DNA of 64,000 nt from the NCBI GenBank assembly GCA_029932675.1, contig JAOZPP010000002.1, positions 1 to 64,000 of the forward strand. Direction: 5' to 3'. The translations under genes and the position numbers were made by a program. This document shows, one piece after another, positions 8,232 through 17,913 of the stretch (positions are counted from its first letter, which is position 1; each line of letters starts with the position of its first letter). Under the pieces are notes generated by a model. The model saw nothing but the letters and a program-made list of their open reading frames with translations. It was not told where the DNA came from and searched no databases. The DNA is from a bacterium (GTDB lineage Bacteria > SM23-81 > DAOVCL01).

Positions 8232-11200
8232 ATGCCCAGAAGTTGGCGTTGTCAGATCTGCTTGCTCTTCCTTTTAGCCCTCCCCCTGGGGGGCTCCAGG
8301 GCCCAAGAACCAGCGGGAGGGTTGAGGGTGGTTGCCTCCTCCCCTCGGGGGGAGCTTAAGGGAAGGGACGAGGCCCGGGAGATATATGTCTGCTTCGATC
8401 GGCCGATGGTTCCCCTCACCGAGGCTGCCCGCCAGGAGGTCAAGGAGAACCAAAAGGACCTCTTTCGCATCTTCCCCGCGGTTAAGGGGAAACTCCTCTG
8501 GCTGGGCACCTCTCTGCTCAAGTTTATCCCCGCAGACACCCTCCCCTACTCCACCCGCTATCGGGTCAAGATCCCCCGTGGGGTAACCGCACTGGATGGA
8601 GCTAAACTCAAGGACGACTATTGGTTTGAATTTGAGACCCCCAGGCCAAGGCTTCTTCGCTCCTATCCTAAACCAGAGCAGAGGTGGGTCCCCCTTGATG
8701 TCCATATTGGATTGGCCTTCAACCAGCCCATGGACCCTCATAGAGCGAAGAGGCACATTCGCCTCACCTGGGGTGAGGAGAGGAAGAAGGTCCCCTTTAA
8801 GCTTCGCCACCCCAACCCTGAGGAGTTCCATGGACCCCTCAGAAATGTGGTAAGGGGAAGAAGGGACAGGGTCCTTGTCCTTCTCCCCCAGGAACTGAAA
8901 AGGGGAAAACATTATCAGGTCCATCTCCTGAAGGGGCTCAGGGGTAAGGATGGTGAACTGGGGATGAAGGGGTATGAGTCCTTTGGATTCTATACAGTAG
9001 AGGAGTTCAGGCTTAAGGGGGTGGAGAAGGTCGAGCTGGAGAAGGGCTTCCGGCTGATCTTCTCCAATCCTGTCTCCCGGAGGGAGGTCTTGGAGAAGCT
9101 GCACATCGAACCCTCAGTGGAGCTGACCAGGCGAAGATATTGGAGGGGGTTTGAAACCAAGGTTTGGGTTCCGGCACCCCTCAAACCGGAGAGCGAATAC
9201 CGGGTCATCTTCCCCTCTACCCTTGTGGACAGGGATTCGACCTTCCTCACCGGCGATACAAGCTTAGTCTTTCACACCGGCCCCTACCCTCCCAAATTCC
9301 GGATCAGGGAAGGCTATGGCCTGGTTGAGGCCTACGGTGACCGTAAGGTCCCCTTAAGGAGTATAAACCTCGATTCGGTGCATATCCAATTGGAGCAAAT
9401 CGACCCCGACTCCTTGGTCCCCTTTATGGAGATCGCATATAGGCAGGGATATGAAGGCCCCTATAGGGTTGACCGCTTCCTCCCCATCAAGGGGAAGAGG
9501 AACCTAAGTATGGTCACCCCTGTTGAACTCGATGGACTGCTTGGCCCGAAGGGGAAAGGGGTGGTTTTTCTCCGGGTCTCCTCTGACCAGGTGGAGGAGC
9601 CTCGAAAGAGGGTGCAAAAGGCCCTCTATCAGGTCACCGGTTTAGCGATCACCGCGAAGTTCTCCCCGGACAACACAGTTGCCTGGGTAACCTCTCTGCG
9701 GAATGGAAAACCGATAGCCGGGGCAACCGTGGAGGCCAGATCAAGTCAGAACAAGGTCCTCTGGAGGGGAAAAACCGATGAGTTGGGGAGCGTTGAGGGC
9801 CCTGGATGGGGAGAGTTTGGCCTCAAGGATAGAAGGGGGCTCGGCCATCCCCTCCAGTATCTCTTCTGCTACCATAAGGGTGACTTCGGTTTCACCCGTT
9901 CAGACTGGGGGACAGGGATCTCCCCCTATCGGTTTGGGATCAGATATGATTGGCACCCGCAGGTGCGCAAAAGGGAGGGGACCATCTTCACCGAACGGGG
10001 CATCTACCGGGCCGGGGAGACCGTTCATTTCAAGGGGATCATCAGGGATAGGAGAGGGGGGGATTGGAGCTTTCCCGATCTCGACTCGGTGATGGTCTCC
10101 GTAAGGGATCCGATGAGGGAGGAGATCTTCAAGAGGGTCCTCCCCCTCCAGGGCACAGGTTCATTCTTCGCTGACCTTCCCCTCCCTCCGGCAGCCCACT
10201 CCGGTTGGTATAGCCTCCAGGCCTATGAGCGAGGGAGGAAGGGGAAACCCTTGGTTGAGGGAAACTTCCGGGTGGAGGCCTACCGGCCAGCAGAGTTTCT
10301 GGTGGAAGTCCACCCCCAGGAGGATGAATACATCTTCGGCGACCAATACAGGGCGACGATCTCCGCCAACTACCTCTTCGGCGCGCCTATGGGCCATGTC
10401 CCCATCTCTTGGAAGCTGAGGCTGACCCATAAGAGGTTCTCCCCACCTGGCTGGGAGGGCTATCGCTTCGGCACCCCGAAGGGGAGGGAGAGCCGACTTC
10501 TGGCCTCTGGGGAGGACAGCTTGGATGAAGAGGGGAACCTCCAGGTCTCCGTCCCCATCGAGCCCGATGAAGTGTCTCAATCGGCCTCACTCCTCCTTGA
10601 GGCGGAGGTAACCGGTATCACCAGGCAGACAGCAGCAGGGAGGGCATCGGTCATCGTCCATCGGGGGGAGTTCTACATCGGCATATCCCCTAAGTCCACC
10701 TTCGTCGAGGAAGGGGAGGGACTTCCGGTTAAGCTCATCGTCGTCAAGCCTGATGGAACCCCCCTTTCCGGGGTTAATCTCGACTGCAAGCTGGTGCGGA
10801 GGGAGTGGCACTCGGTGCGCAAGGTGGGGCTTGGGGGGCGCACCTTCTGGGTTTCCAGTGAGGCAGAGAGCACCCAAGCCCAATTCGGCTTGAAATCACA
10901 GGAAGGTCCTTTAAAGAGGGTGCTTAAGCCGAAGGGGGCTGGTTCCTACAGGTTTATAGTCCAGGCTAAGGATGGGAGGGGCAACCGTGTGGTGTCCACA
11001 ATCTGGTTCTGGGTTGCGGGTAAGGGGTATGCGGCCTGGAAGAGGAGGGATGACGACCGCATCGAACTGCTCAGCGATCAGAAGAGGTATAAGGTAGGGG
11101 ATCAGGCGAAGATCCTGATCAAATCCCCCTATGAGGAGGCCACTGCCCTTATCTCCCTGGAGAGGGAGGGGATAATTCGGCACTGGACAGAATTGGTGGT

Positions 11201-13841
11201 TGGCTCAGCTCCCACGATATCCATCCCCATCGTTGAGGACTGTATCCCCAATGTCTTCGTCTCCGTCATCCTCTTAGAAGGTAGAAGGGGCTTTACCGAT
11301 GGGGAAGATGTGGGAAGGCCAAGCTTCAAGATCGGCTATATCGAACTTCCAGTCGATCCGGAGAGCCGGAGCCTCACCGTGGAGGTGGAGACCGACAAAA
11401 GGGAGTATAGGCCAGGGGAGGAGGTGAGGATGAGGTATTGGGTGAAGGACTTCCGGGGGAGGCCTCGGCAGGCGGAGGTGGCCGTGGCCGTGGTTGATGA
11501 AGGGGTATTGGCCCTTACCGCCTTTCCTACCCCCAACCCCTTTGACTTCTTCTATCGCCACCGCCCCCTCTCGGTGCTCACTTCAGAGCCCCTAATTCAC
11601 CTCATTGAACAGCGTAATTATGGCGAGAAGGGAGAGGACTTGGGGGGAGCAGGTGGGATAGAGGCCCTGGCCGGGGTGGAGCTACGCAAGAACTTCATCT
11701 ACTGCGCCTACTGGAACCCCCTTCTGGAAACCGACTCCCAAGGCAGAGGGGAGGTGAAATTTCGGCTCCCCGATAACCTGACCAGGTTCAGGGTTATGGT
11801 CATCGCCCAGACCACCGACTCCAAATTTGGAGCAGGGGAAACCCACCTCAAGGTGAAGAAACCACTCCTCCTTCGCCCATCCCTCCCTAGGTTCCTTAGG
11901 GTGGGAGACCGAATCGAAGCCGGGGTTGTGGCCCAGAACTTCACCGGCAGGGATGCCCCTATCCTGCTCAGGGCGGAGGCCGAAGGGGTAAGCTTAGGGG
12001 AGAGGAGAACTGCTCAGTTCCTCTTAGCCCAGGGTGGAGGGAAGGAAGTGCGGTTTGACTATGCAGCGAAGGTGTTGGGTCAAGCCAGCTTTAGGTTTCA
12101 GGCGGCCTCCGGGGAGGAAAGGGATGGGGTGGAGGTGAAGGTTCCCATCAAGGAGCCGGAGGTATGGGAATCTGTGGCCATCTACAAGCCGACCGATGAA
12201 GGAGCAACCGAAGGGATCGTAGTCCCCGAGGAGAGGGTTGAGGGTTTGGGAGACCTTACCGTCAGCCTATCCTCTACCGCCCTCTCCCAATTGGGGGGAG
12301 CAGTCAAATACCTTTTTGAGTATCCCTACGGGTGTTTGGAGCAGAGGACATCAAGGGTGCTGCCGATGATTACCGCCGGGGACTTGGTGGAGGCCTTTGA
12401 CCTTCCTGCCTTGAAAGGGGTCAACTTCCACTCCCTCGTCGAGGAGTGGCTCAAGGAGGTTCCCCTCTTTCAAGCCCCCAATGGGGGGTTCACCTACTGG
12501 AAGGATTCGGCACATCCCTCCCCATATCTCACCGCCTATGTCCTCTATGCCCTGATTCAGGCTAAACGACATGGCTATCAGGTTGAGGAGAGGGTCCTCC
12601 GCCGGGCAGCATCGTGGCTAAGGGGGGTGATGGAGAGGAGGGGGGTAGCCAAGGATCTCTACAGCCCTGGGGCTTGGCGCTGCTTCAACGGCTTTGCCCT
12701 CTATGACCTCGCCCTTTTGGGTAGGCCCCTTCCCCCCCTTCTGGCCAGGATGTATGCGGATCGGTTTACCCTCCCCATCTTAGCCAAAGCCTATATGCTG
12801 CGGGCAGTCCATTTCGAAGGGGGGCACGGGGAGATGGAGGAGAACTTAAGGGAGGAACTCCTCAGCCTGATTAGGATTTCCCCCACTGCTGCTCACTTCG
12901 AGGAGCCCGACGATTTCGGCTTTGCCCGTATCTACCACTCCAATCTGAGGACTACCGCTTTGGCCTTAGAGGCACTTTTGGAGACAGGGGAGGTACCCCT
13001 CTCGGAGAAGGTGGTCAGGTGGTTGATCGCCGAGAGGGGAAAGAGGGATCATTGGGGGACGACCCAGGAGAACTTCTATGCTCTCTCTGCCCTGGCCGCC
13101 TACTTCCGCAGGTATGAAGGGGAAGAGCCTCACTTCCAGGCTCAGGTTCGAGCTGCCGGTAGGCTCCTCTTGGATCATCTCTTCCAGGGGAGGTCCCTGG
13201 AATCCCTTAGGAAGGAGATTGCCCTGGAGAGTCTCCCCAAGCGGCAAACAGTCCCCTTGAGAATCGAAAAGAAAGGCAAAGGGATACTCTACTATGGGTT
13301 GAGGCTTACCTACTGCCCCAAGGAACCACTCCCTTGGATCGACCGGGGGTTCAACATCGAGAAGAGCATCAGATTGGCTGAGCCCCCACCAGGTGGGGGG
13401 GAGATGGGGGACCAGCTCCTCTGGACATCCCGCCAGGGGGAGGTAAGACCAACGCCAGTGGGATCGGTGGTGGAGGTGAGGCTGCGTATCTCCACCCCGC
13501 AAGAAAGGAGCTTCGTGGTGGTAGATGATCCCCTCCCCGCCGGGTATGAGCCTATCTTGGGCTCTTTGGTCACCGAAAGCAGGGAGAGGGGGCGAGGAAG
13601 ATTGAGGAGACCTAGGAGGATGGGGGGAAACTACTGGGGAACAGGGTTCGACCACGTGGAGAGCCTGGATGATAGGGTCCTCCTCTTTGCCACCACCCTA
13701 AGAGCTGGGGTCTGGGAGTATAGGTATCTGGCGCGGGCTATCACCCGGGGGAGCTTTCGCCTCCCTTCCACCAGGGCAGAGGAGATGTATAGGCCTGAGG
13801 TGTTCGGCAGGGCTAAAGGAGGAAGGGTTCATGTGGAATAG
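8232..13841 (+). CDS. Bacterial alpha-2-macroglobulin with thioester
   Basis: This is a very large (1869-residue) exported protein of the bacterial alpha-2-macroglobulin family, which traps attacking proteases in the periplasm. A signal peptide ends near AQEPAG; there is no lipobox cysteine, unlike E. coli YfhM. Repeated macroglobulin (MG) beta-sandwich domains fill residues 30-1250. The reactive thioester motif GCLEQ is intact at 1367-1371 (Cys1368), followed by the alpha-helical thioester domain and a C-terminal domain. The start is ATG 8232, because GGAGGTGA (8219-8226) lies six bases upstream; an in-frame GTG at 8223 lies inside that ribosome site. The gene overlaps the PBP1C gene by 11 bases. 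This partnership is known from proteobacteria, where PBP1C is thought to repair peptidoglycan after breach. Confidence 0.95.
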   Translation: MPRSWRCQICLLFLLALPLGGSRAQEPAGGLRVVASSPRGELKGRDEAREIYVCFDRPMVPLTEAARQEVKENQKDLFRIFPAVKGKLLWLGTSLLKFIPADTLPYSTRYRVKIPRGVTALDGAKLKDDYWFEFETPRPRLLRSYPKPEQRWVPLDVHIGLAFNQPMDPHRAKRHIRLTWGEERKKVPFKLRHPNPEEFHGPLRNVVRGRRDRVLVLLPQELKRGKHYQVHLLKGLRGKDGELGMKGYESFGFYTVEEFRLKGVEKVELEKGFRLIFSNPVSRREVLEKLHIEPSVELTRRRYWRGFETKVWVPAPLKPESEYRVIFPSTLVDRDSTFLTGDTSLVFHTGPYPPKFRIREGYGLVEAYGDRKVPLRSINLDSVHIQLEQIDPDSLVPFMEIAYRQGYEGPYRVDRFLPIKGKRNLSMVTPVELDGLLGPKGKGVVFLRVSSDQVEEPRKRVQKALYQVTGLAITAKFSPDNTVAWVTSLRNGKPIAGATVEARSSQNKVLWRGKTDELGSVEGPGWGEFGLKDRRGLGHPLQYLFCYHKGDFGFTRSDWGTGISPYRFGIRYDWHPQVRKREGTIFTERGIYRAGETVHFKGIIRDRRGGDWSFPDLDSVMVSVRDPMREEIFKRVLPLQGTGSFFADLPLPPAAHSGWYSLQAYERGRKGKPLVEGNFRVEAYRPAEFLVEVHPQEDEYIFGDQYRATISANYLFGAPMGHVPISWKLRLTHKRFSPPGWEGYRFGTPKGRESRLLASGEDSLDEEGNLQVSVPIEPDEVSQSASLLLEAEVTGITRQTAAGRASVIVHRGEFYIGISPKSTFVEEGEGLPVKLIVVKPDGTPLSGVNLDCKLVRREWHSVRKVGLGGRTFWVSSEAESTQAQFGLKSQEGPLKRVLKPKGAGSYRFIVQAKDGRGNRVVSTIWFWVAGKGYAAWKRRDDDRIELLSDQKRYKVGDQAKILIKSPYEEATALISLEREGIIRHWTELVVGSAPTISIPIVEDCIPNVFVSVILLEGRRGFTDGEDVGRPSFKIGYIELPVDPESRSLTVEVETDKREYRPGEEVRMRYWVKDFRGRPRQAEVAVAVVDEGVLALTAFPTPNPFDFFYRHRPLSVLTSEPLIHLIEQRNYGEKGEDLGGAGGIEALAGVELRKNFIYCAYWNPLLETDSQGRGEVKFRLPDNLTRFRVMVIAQTTDSKFGAGETHLKVKKPLLLRPSLPRFLRVGDRIEAGVVAQNFTGRDAPILLRAEAEGVSLGERRTAQFLLAQGGGKEVRFDYAAKVLGQASFRFQAASGEERDGVEVKVPIKEPEVWESVAIYKPTDEGATEGIVVPEERVEGLGDLTVSLSSTALSQLGGAVKYLFEYPYGCLEQRTSRVLPMITAGDLVEAFDLPALKGVNFHSLVEEWLKEVPLFQAPNGGFTYWKDSAHPSPYLTAYVLYALIQAKRHGYQVEERVLRRAASWLRGVMERRGVAKDLYSPGAWRCFNGFALYDLALLGRPLPPLLARMYADRFTLPILAKAYMLRAVHFEGGHGEMEENLREELLSLIRISPTAAHFEEPDDFGFARIYHSNLRTTALALEALLETGEVPLSEKVVRWLIAERGKRDHWGTTQENFYALSALAAYFRRYEGEEPHFQAQVRAAGRLLLDHLFQGRSLESLRKEIALESLPKRQTVPLRIEKKGKGILYYGLRLTYCPKEPLPWIDRGFNIEKSIRLAEPPPGGGEMGDQLLWTSRQGEVRPTPVGSVVEVRLRISTPQERSFVVVDDPLPAGYEPILGSLVTESRERGRGRLRRPRRMGGNYWGTGFDHVESLDDRVLLFATTLRAGVWEYRYLARAITRGSFRLPSTRAEEMYRPEVFGRAKGGRVHVE

Positions 13842-16269
13842 AAAAAGGTCTCTCCTTTTAATTATCTGCATTGGTCTTGTCTCCCTTTATCTCTCCCTCT
13901 GGATACCCTTCCCTCAGGAGAGGCTTGCACCCAAGGAGATCCTCTCCTTGCGCATCCTCGATAGGGAGGGGAGGGAGCTCTGCGAGGTCCGTTCCGCTCA
14001 GGATGGCTGCTGTCGCTGGTTGGAATTTGAAGAAGTTCCCCAAAATATGATCAATGCCCTTGTGGGTTTAGAGGACAAGAGGTTCTGGAACCATCCTGGG
14101 GTTGACCTCAGAGCCATCTTGCGAGCCATCCTTCAAAACATTAGGTCAAGGAGGATAGTCTCCGGGGGGTCAACCATCACCCAGCAAGTGGTGCGCCAAA
14201 TCTTTGGGATAAGGCGAACATTCGTCAACAAGCTATATGAAACCTGGCTTGCCCTAAGGCTGGAGAATACCCTATCCAAGGAGGAGATATTCACCCAGTA
14301 TATCAACCGTGTTCCCTTTGCCAATGGGGCCTATGGGTTGGAGGCGGCTAGCCAGCTCTATTTTGGCAAACCGGCAAGCTCGCTTAGCTTGGCCGAATCG
14401 GCCTGGCTTGCTGGAATACCGGGAGCGCCATCCAAGTATGACCCCTATCGTTTCCCCCAGTCGGTGAGGAGACGGAAAGATTTCGTCCTCCAAAGGATGC
14501 TTGACTTAGGTTATATCAGCGAAGCCGAATACAGGATGGCGAGCTCCGAAGAGGTGAGGCCCATTTCGGCGAGGAGGAACTTCCGTGCCCCCCACTTCAC
14601 CCGTTACTGTCTCTCCCAGCTTTCCCCCCAGGAGAGGGAGAGGGGGGGTGAACTCTGGACTACATTGGACCTAAGGGTCCAGGAGGCAACAGAGAAGTTG
14701 CTTAGGGACCAGATAGACCTCCTCAGATCAAATGGGGTGACCAATGGGGCAGCGGTGGTAATAGAGAACCCAACAGGGGAGATATTAGCTATGGTGGGCT
14801 CAAAGGACTTCTTCGATCCCTCCATCCAGGGGCAGGTAAATGGGGTCCTCTCCCTCCGCCAGCCTGGATCTGCAGTCAAGCCATTTACCTACGGACTTGC
14901 CCTGAGTTCAGGGATGACCCCGGCGACCCTCTTGCCCGACATAGAGGCATATCTCCCTGATTTCGGTGGTGATTACTCCCCCCACAACTATGACAACCAC
15001 TACCATGGACCGGTAAGGCTGAGGATAGCCCTGGCCTCTTCCTACAATGTCCCCGCAGCCCGGGTAGCCTATTGGTTGGGTGTTGACCGGCTGCTCTCCC
15101 TTTTCCGGAGGGTTGGTATGGAATCCCTGCGCAGGGGCCCGTATCATTATGGCCTTGGGCTTACCCTGGGGGATGGGGAAGTGACCTTGTTGGAGTTGGC
15201 CCATGCTTATTCTGCCTTGGCCTGTGGGGGGAAGCTCTTTCGGCTTAAATGGAGGATGGACGACCTTGCTTCTGACGAGGGAAAGGTGGTCTTCTCCCCT
15301 CAGGTTGCTTGGCTTTTGGCTGATATCCTCTCCGATCGGAATGCACGCATTCCCGCATTTGGGGAGAACACCCCGCTGAACCTTCCTTTCTCCTGTGCAG
15401 CAAAGACTGGGACATCCAAGGATTACCGGGACAATTGGACCTTAGGCTATACAACCAAGTATACGGTGGGGGTCTGGGTGGGCAATTTCGATGGGAGGCC
15501 AATGGAGAGGGTTAGCGGCATCACCGGAGCAGGGCCGATCTTTCGGGATCTCATGCTCTATCTGCACAGGGATCACCCCCCCGGGAAGCCCCCTACCCCT
15601 CCCGGGATCATCAGATGCTCTATATGCCCCCTTTCCGGCCTTCTACCTGGGCCCGACTGTCCCACGAGCTGTATGGAGTCATTTATCAAGGGGACCGAGC
15701 CAAAGAGGATGTGTGGGATGCATCGCCGAATAAGGATCGACCGAAGAAACGGCCTCCTCGCCTCGGAGGACACTCCAGAGGAGTTCGTAGAGAAGAGGCT
15801 ATATACGGTTTTAGGCCCACTCTACAGGGATTGGGCCCATTCCCAGGGCATCCCCGATCCCCCGGAGGAGTTCTCCCCCCTGGGTCAGTCGCCCAAATTC
15901 GTCTCCAGACCCAATCAGTTAGGGGGAGACCTCCATCCGTTTGCCCATTGGCCTGGGGATACTATGCTTCAGGTCTCCTTCCCCTCAGATGGGGACATTT
16001 TCCAGATCGACCCCATCCTGCGGCGGGAATACCAGACCATCAAGCTCTCTGCGCTGGTGCCCCAGGGGATACCACAGGTAACCTGGTGGGTGGACGGAGA
16101 GCGGTTTTGTCAAGTTGGCCCCCCCTTCTCTGCCCGCTGGAGGATTGAGGAAGGTCGACACAAGATCTGGGTTTCTGCCCCCGGCAGAAGGAGCCAGGCC
16201 ATAAGAATAGAGGTTCTCCAAGCCCACAATGAAAAAGAGGAGCTTGCATCAGGCCGATCAGGGCATTAG
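13831..16269 (+). CDS. pbpC: Penicillin-binding protein 1C
   Basis: This is a bifunctional peptidoglycan synthase anchored in the inner membrane by an N-terminal helix (residues 7-26). The GT51 glycosyltransferase domain shows EDKRFWNHPG (81-90) and GGSTITQQ (112-119). The transpeptidase domain has SAVK (catalytic Ser347), SYN (404-406) and KTGTS (525-529). The C-terminal region contains a cysteine-bearing linker and a BiPBP_C-like beta domain, typical of PBP1C. At 812 residues it has normal length. It overlaps the alpha-2-macroglobulin gene by 11 bases and the next gene by 41 bases, so the three are almost surely cotranscribed. Identification as PBP1C rather than PBP1A rests on the C-terminal domain and the neighbour. 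Confidence 0.95.
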   Translation: MWNRKRSLLLIICIGLVSLYLSLWIPFPQERLAPKEILSLRILDREGRELCEVRSAQDGCCRWLEFEEVPQNMINALVGLEDKRFWNHPGVDLRAILRAILQNIRSRRIVSGGSTITQQVVRQIFGIRRTFVNKLYETWLALRLENTLSKEEIFTQYINRVPFANGAYGLEAASQLYFGKPASSLSLAESAWLAGIPGAPSKYDPYRFPQSVRRRKDFVLQRMLDLGYISEAEYRMASSEEVRPISARRNFRAPHFTRYCLSQLSPQERERGGELWTTLDLRVQEATEKLLRDQIDLLRSNGVTNGAAVVIENPTGEILAMVGSKDFFDPSIQGQVNGVLSLRQPGSAVKPFTYGLALSSGMTPATLLPDIEAYLPDFGGDYSPHNYDNHYHGPVRLRIALASSYNVPAARVAYWLGVDRLLSLFRRVGMESLRRGPYHYGLGLTLGDGEVTLLELAHAYSALACGGKLFRLKWRMDDLASDEGKVVFSPQVAWLLADILSDRNARIPAFGENTPLNLPFSCAAKTGTSKDYRDNWTLGYTTKYTVGVWVGNFDGRPMERVSGITGAGPIFRDLMLYLHRDHPPGKPPTPPGIIRCSICPLSGLLPGPDCPTSCMESFIKGTEPKRMCGMHRRIRIDRRNGLLASEDTPEEFVEKRLYTVLGPLYRDWAHSQGIPDPPEEFSPLGQSPKFVSRPNQLGGDLHPFAHWPGDTMLQVSFPSDGDIFQIDPILRREYQTIKLSALVPQGIPQVTWWVDGERFCQVGPPFSARWRIEEGRHKIWVSAPGRRSQAIRIEVLQAHNEKEELASGRSGH

Positions 16270-16756
16270 CTATCATCTCTCCCAGTGCTGTAATCCCCAA
16301 GTAGGGGATGCCATAGTTGGCTATTTCCGGGAGGATGGGGTATTTTCGGTGCATAAGGTGGGTTGCCCGAGCCTGAGGAGTGTTCATCAAGGGAGGTTGG
16401 TGGAGGTAACTTGGCAGGAGATCGAGGACCATAGGGGTGAAGAACCCATAGATGAGCTATTTTATGAGTTGGAAGAGGAGGACTTCTCTATCCTGGGACA
16501 TCTCCAGGCCTATGGCTTGGACTATGCCCATCCCATCTCCCAGAATACGGGGATCGGCCTGCAGGAGACCTTCCGTCGACTGAGGAGGTTGAGGGAGTTA
16601 GGGCTTATCTCCAGGGTTGCCAGAAGGATGGTCCAATACAGAAAAGGAATAGTAGAGGGGAAATGGATCAAGCACCGCAATCACACCTACTATGATCTTA
16701 CCCCCCGGGGGGAGAGGATGCTTGTTTTCAGGGAAGATAGGGGAGAGAGGTGTTGA
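16229..16756 (+). CDS. RelA/SpoT-type RIS (zinc) domain fused to DUF2250 winged helix
   Basis: The 175-residue protein has two recognisable parts. Residues 14-63 match the RIS/zinc-finger domain of RelA/SpoT enzymes: a CC pair at 20-21 in SQCCNPQVGDAIVGY, then VHKVGCPSL, which supplies the His and Cys. No synthetase or hydrolase domain is present. Residues 85-170 match DUF2250, an archaeal-type winged-helix family, ending in the typical HRNHTYYDLTPRGE. It begins inside the end of pbpC (41-base overlap) and is therefore likely coexpressed with the envelope-defence genes. A ligand- or metal-sensing DNA-binding regulator is the simplest inference. There is no strong ribosome site, consistent with translational coupling. 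Confidence 0.75.
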   Translation: MKKRSLHQADQGISYHLSQCCNPQVGDAIVGYFREDGVFSVHKVGCPSLRSVHQGRLVEVTWQEIEDHRGEEPIDELFYELEEEDFSILGHLQAYGLDYAHPISQNTGIGLQETFRRLRRLRELGLISRVARRMVQYRKGIVEGKWIKHRNHTYYDLTPRGERMLVFREDRGERC

Positions 16757-16768
16757 GGAAAGGAAACT

Positions 16769-16798
16769 TTGACATTATTTTTTAAGTGGGCATAATAT
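16769..16798 (+). promoter_or_regulatory. Sigma70 promoter of the C39/BtrH-like gene
   Basis: A perfect -35 TTGACA (16769-16774) is followed by TAATAT (16793-16798, 18-base spacer) in an A+T-rich run; CATAAT with 16 bases is an alternative. It stands about 90 bases before the next ATG. Confidence 0.65.
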
Positions 16799-16885
16799 AA
16801 TATTTGCCCAAATTATCTTCTGGCCAGAGAGTAAGGGAGAATAGATTGACGGAAATGGCAGTTTGAAATTGAGGAGGAAGGAGAA

Positions 16886-17842
16886 ATGGCAAAGAAAATT
16901 GAAGGTCTAAGATGGAAACCACAGTGGGTCTCACATCTTGGCTGTATTAAAGGTTGCCTCGAATATTTGAATATAGATCTCACCGACGCTTGGCTTTTTG
17001 GGGGGACTGGGCATGCCTTTATCATTAATATTCATGAGGTCGTCTGCCCATCTGGGCCCACGGCATGGAATACGGAGATGCTTTTCAAGCTGGGAAACAA
17101 CCTCGGTTATACCGTTGATGGGATATTTGCCTTTAAATCAGCCAACGATTTTGCTGAGCGACAGAAGCAAACATGGGAATGGGCGAAAGGGGTCATTGAT
17201 GAAGGTCTTCCTTGTTATGGTTGGGAACTGGATATCCCGGAGTATTATGTCGTCTATGGCTATGACGATAACGGGTATTACTTCTCGGGCCCAGGATGTG
17301 ATTTAGGCAAGGGACCTAAGCTATGGAATGAACTGGGCAATACGGAGATTGGTGTGTTGGAGATGTATCGGGTAAAACCTGCTCAGGCTGCGGATGACCT
17401 CAGAACAGTTAAGGAGGCATTTGAATTTGCTTTAGAGCACTCCCAGAGCCCCTCCAAGTGGATATTCCCCAAGTATAAAGCAGGGTTGGCCGGTTTTGAC
17501 AACTGGATACGAGCATTGGAGGCTAACAAAGTCGATAGATTTGGTATGGCATACAACGCTGCCGTTTGGAATGAGTGCCGAGATTTTGCTGTTCGCTTCT
17601 TAAAAGAGGCTAAGGAACGGATTGACGGCAAGCTAAGTCCATTGTTTGATGAGGCGACAAGCCATTATGAAATGGTTGCCCATTGCTTAAACAATGTATC
17701 TGAGGCATTCCCGTTTCCACCAAAGGGCGAGGAGATTAAGGATGTAAATCGCTTACAAACGGCCCGAAAATTCCTGAAAGATGCGCGCCGCGCTGAGGAG
17801 TTAGGACTAAAGACATTAGAGAGAATAGTGGCTGAACTTTAA
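16886..17842 (+). CDS. BtrH N-terminal/C39-like cysteine-peptidase-fold protein
   Basis: The 318-residue protein has no signal peptide. The N-terminal half resembles the papain-like fold of the BtrH_N/C39-like group. A cysteine lies in SHLGCIKGCLEYL (about 16-28) and LFGGTGHAF follows. A GLPCYGWELDIPEYYVVYGYD stretch around 110-130 looks like the loop and strand usual before the active-site region. The C-terminal half is helical and has no clear match. Its promoter and A+T-rich composition set it apart from the preceding operon. It lies 71 bases before a restriction-modification pair and may have arrived with it. The fold is inferred by eye; substrate and activity are unknown. Acyltransferase activity (as in BtrH) is as likely as proteolysis. 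Confidence 0.45.
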   Translation: MAKKIEGLRWKPQWVSHLGCIKGCLEYLNIDLTDAWLFGGTGHAFIINIHEVVCPSGPTAWNTEMLFKLGNNLGYTVDGIFAFKSANDFAERQKQTWEWAKGVIDEGLPCYGWELDIPEYYVVYGYDDNGYYFSGPGCDLGKGPKLWNELGNTEIGVLEMYRVKPAQAADDLRTVKEAFEFALEHSQSPSKWIFPKYKAGLAGFDNWIRALEANKVDRFGMAYNAAVWNECRDFAVRFLKEAKERIDGKLSPLFDEATSHYEMVAHCLNNVSEAFPFPPKGEEIKDVNRLQTARKFLKDARRAEELGLKTLERIVAEL

Positions 17843-17913
17843 GGGAGCTAAGTTCAAAAGGAGGGGAAGTACAGATCCATACGATCGCTTCACCAAAGTG
17901 AGAGTAGTGAGAT

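Noticed and set aside
8274..9104. Long antisense frames under the alpha-2-macroglobulin, Tricorn and UvrA genes
   Set aside because: They mirror the codon bias of G-rich sense genes, lack ribosome sites and resemble no family.
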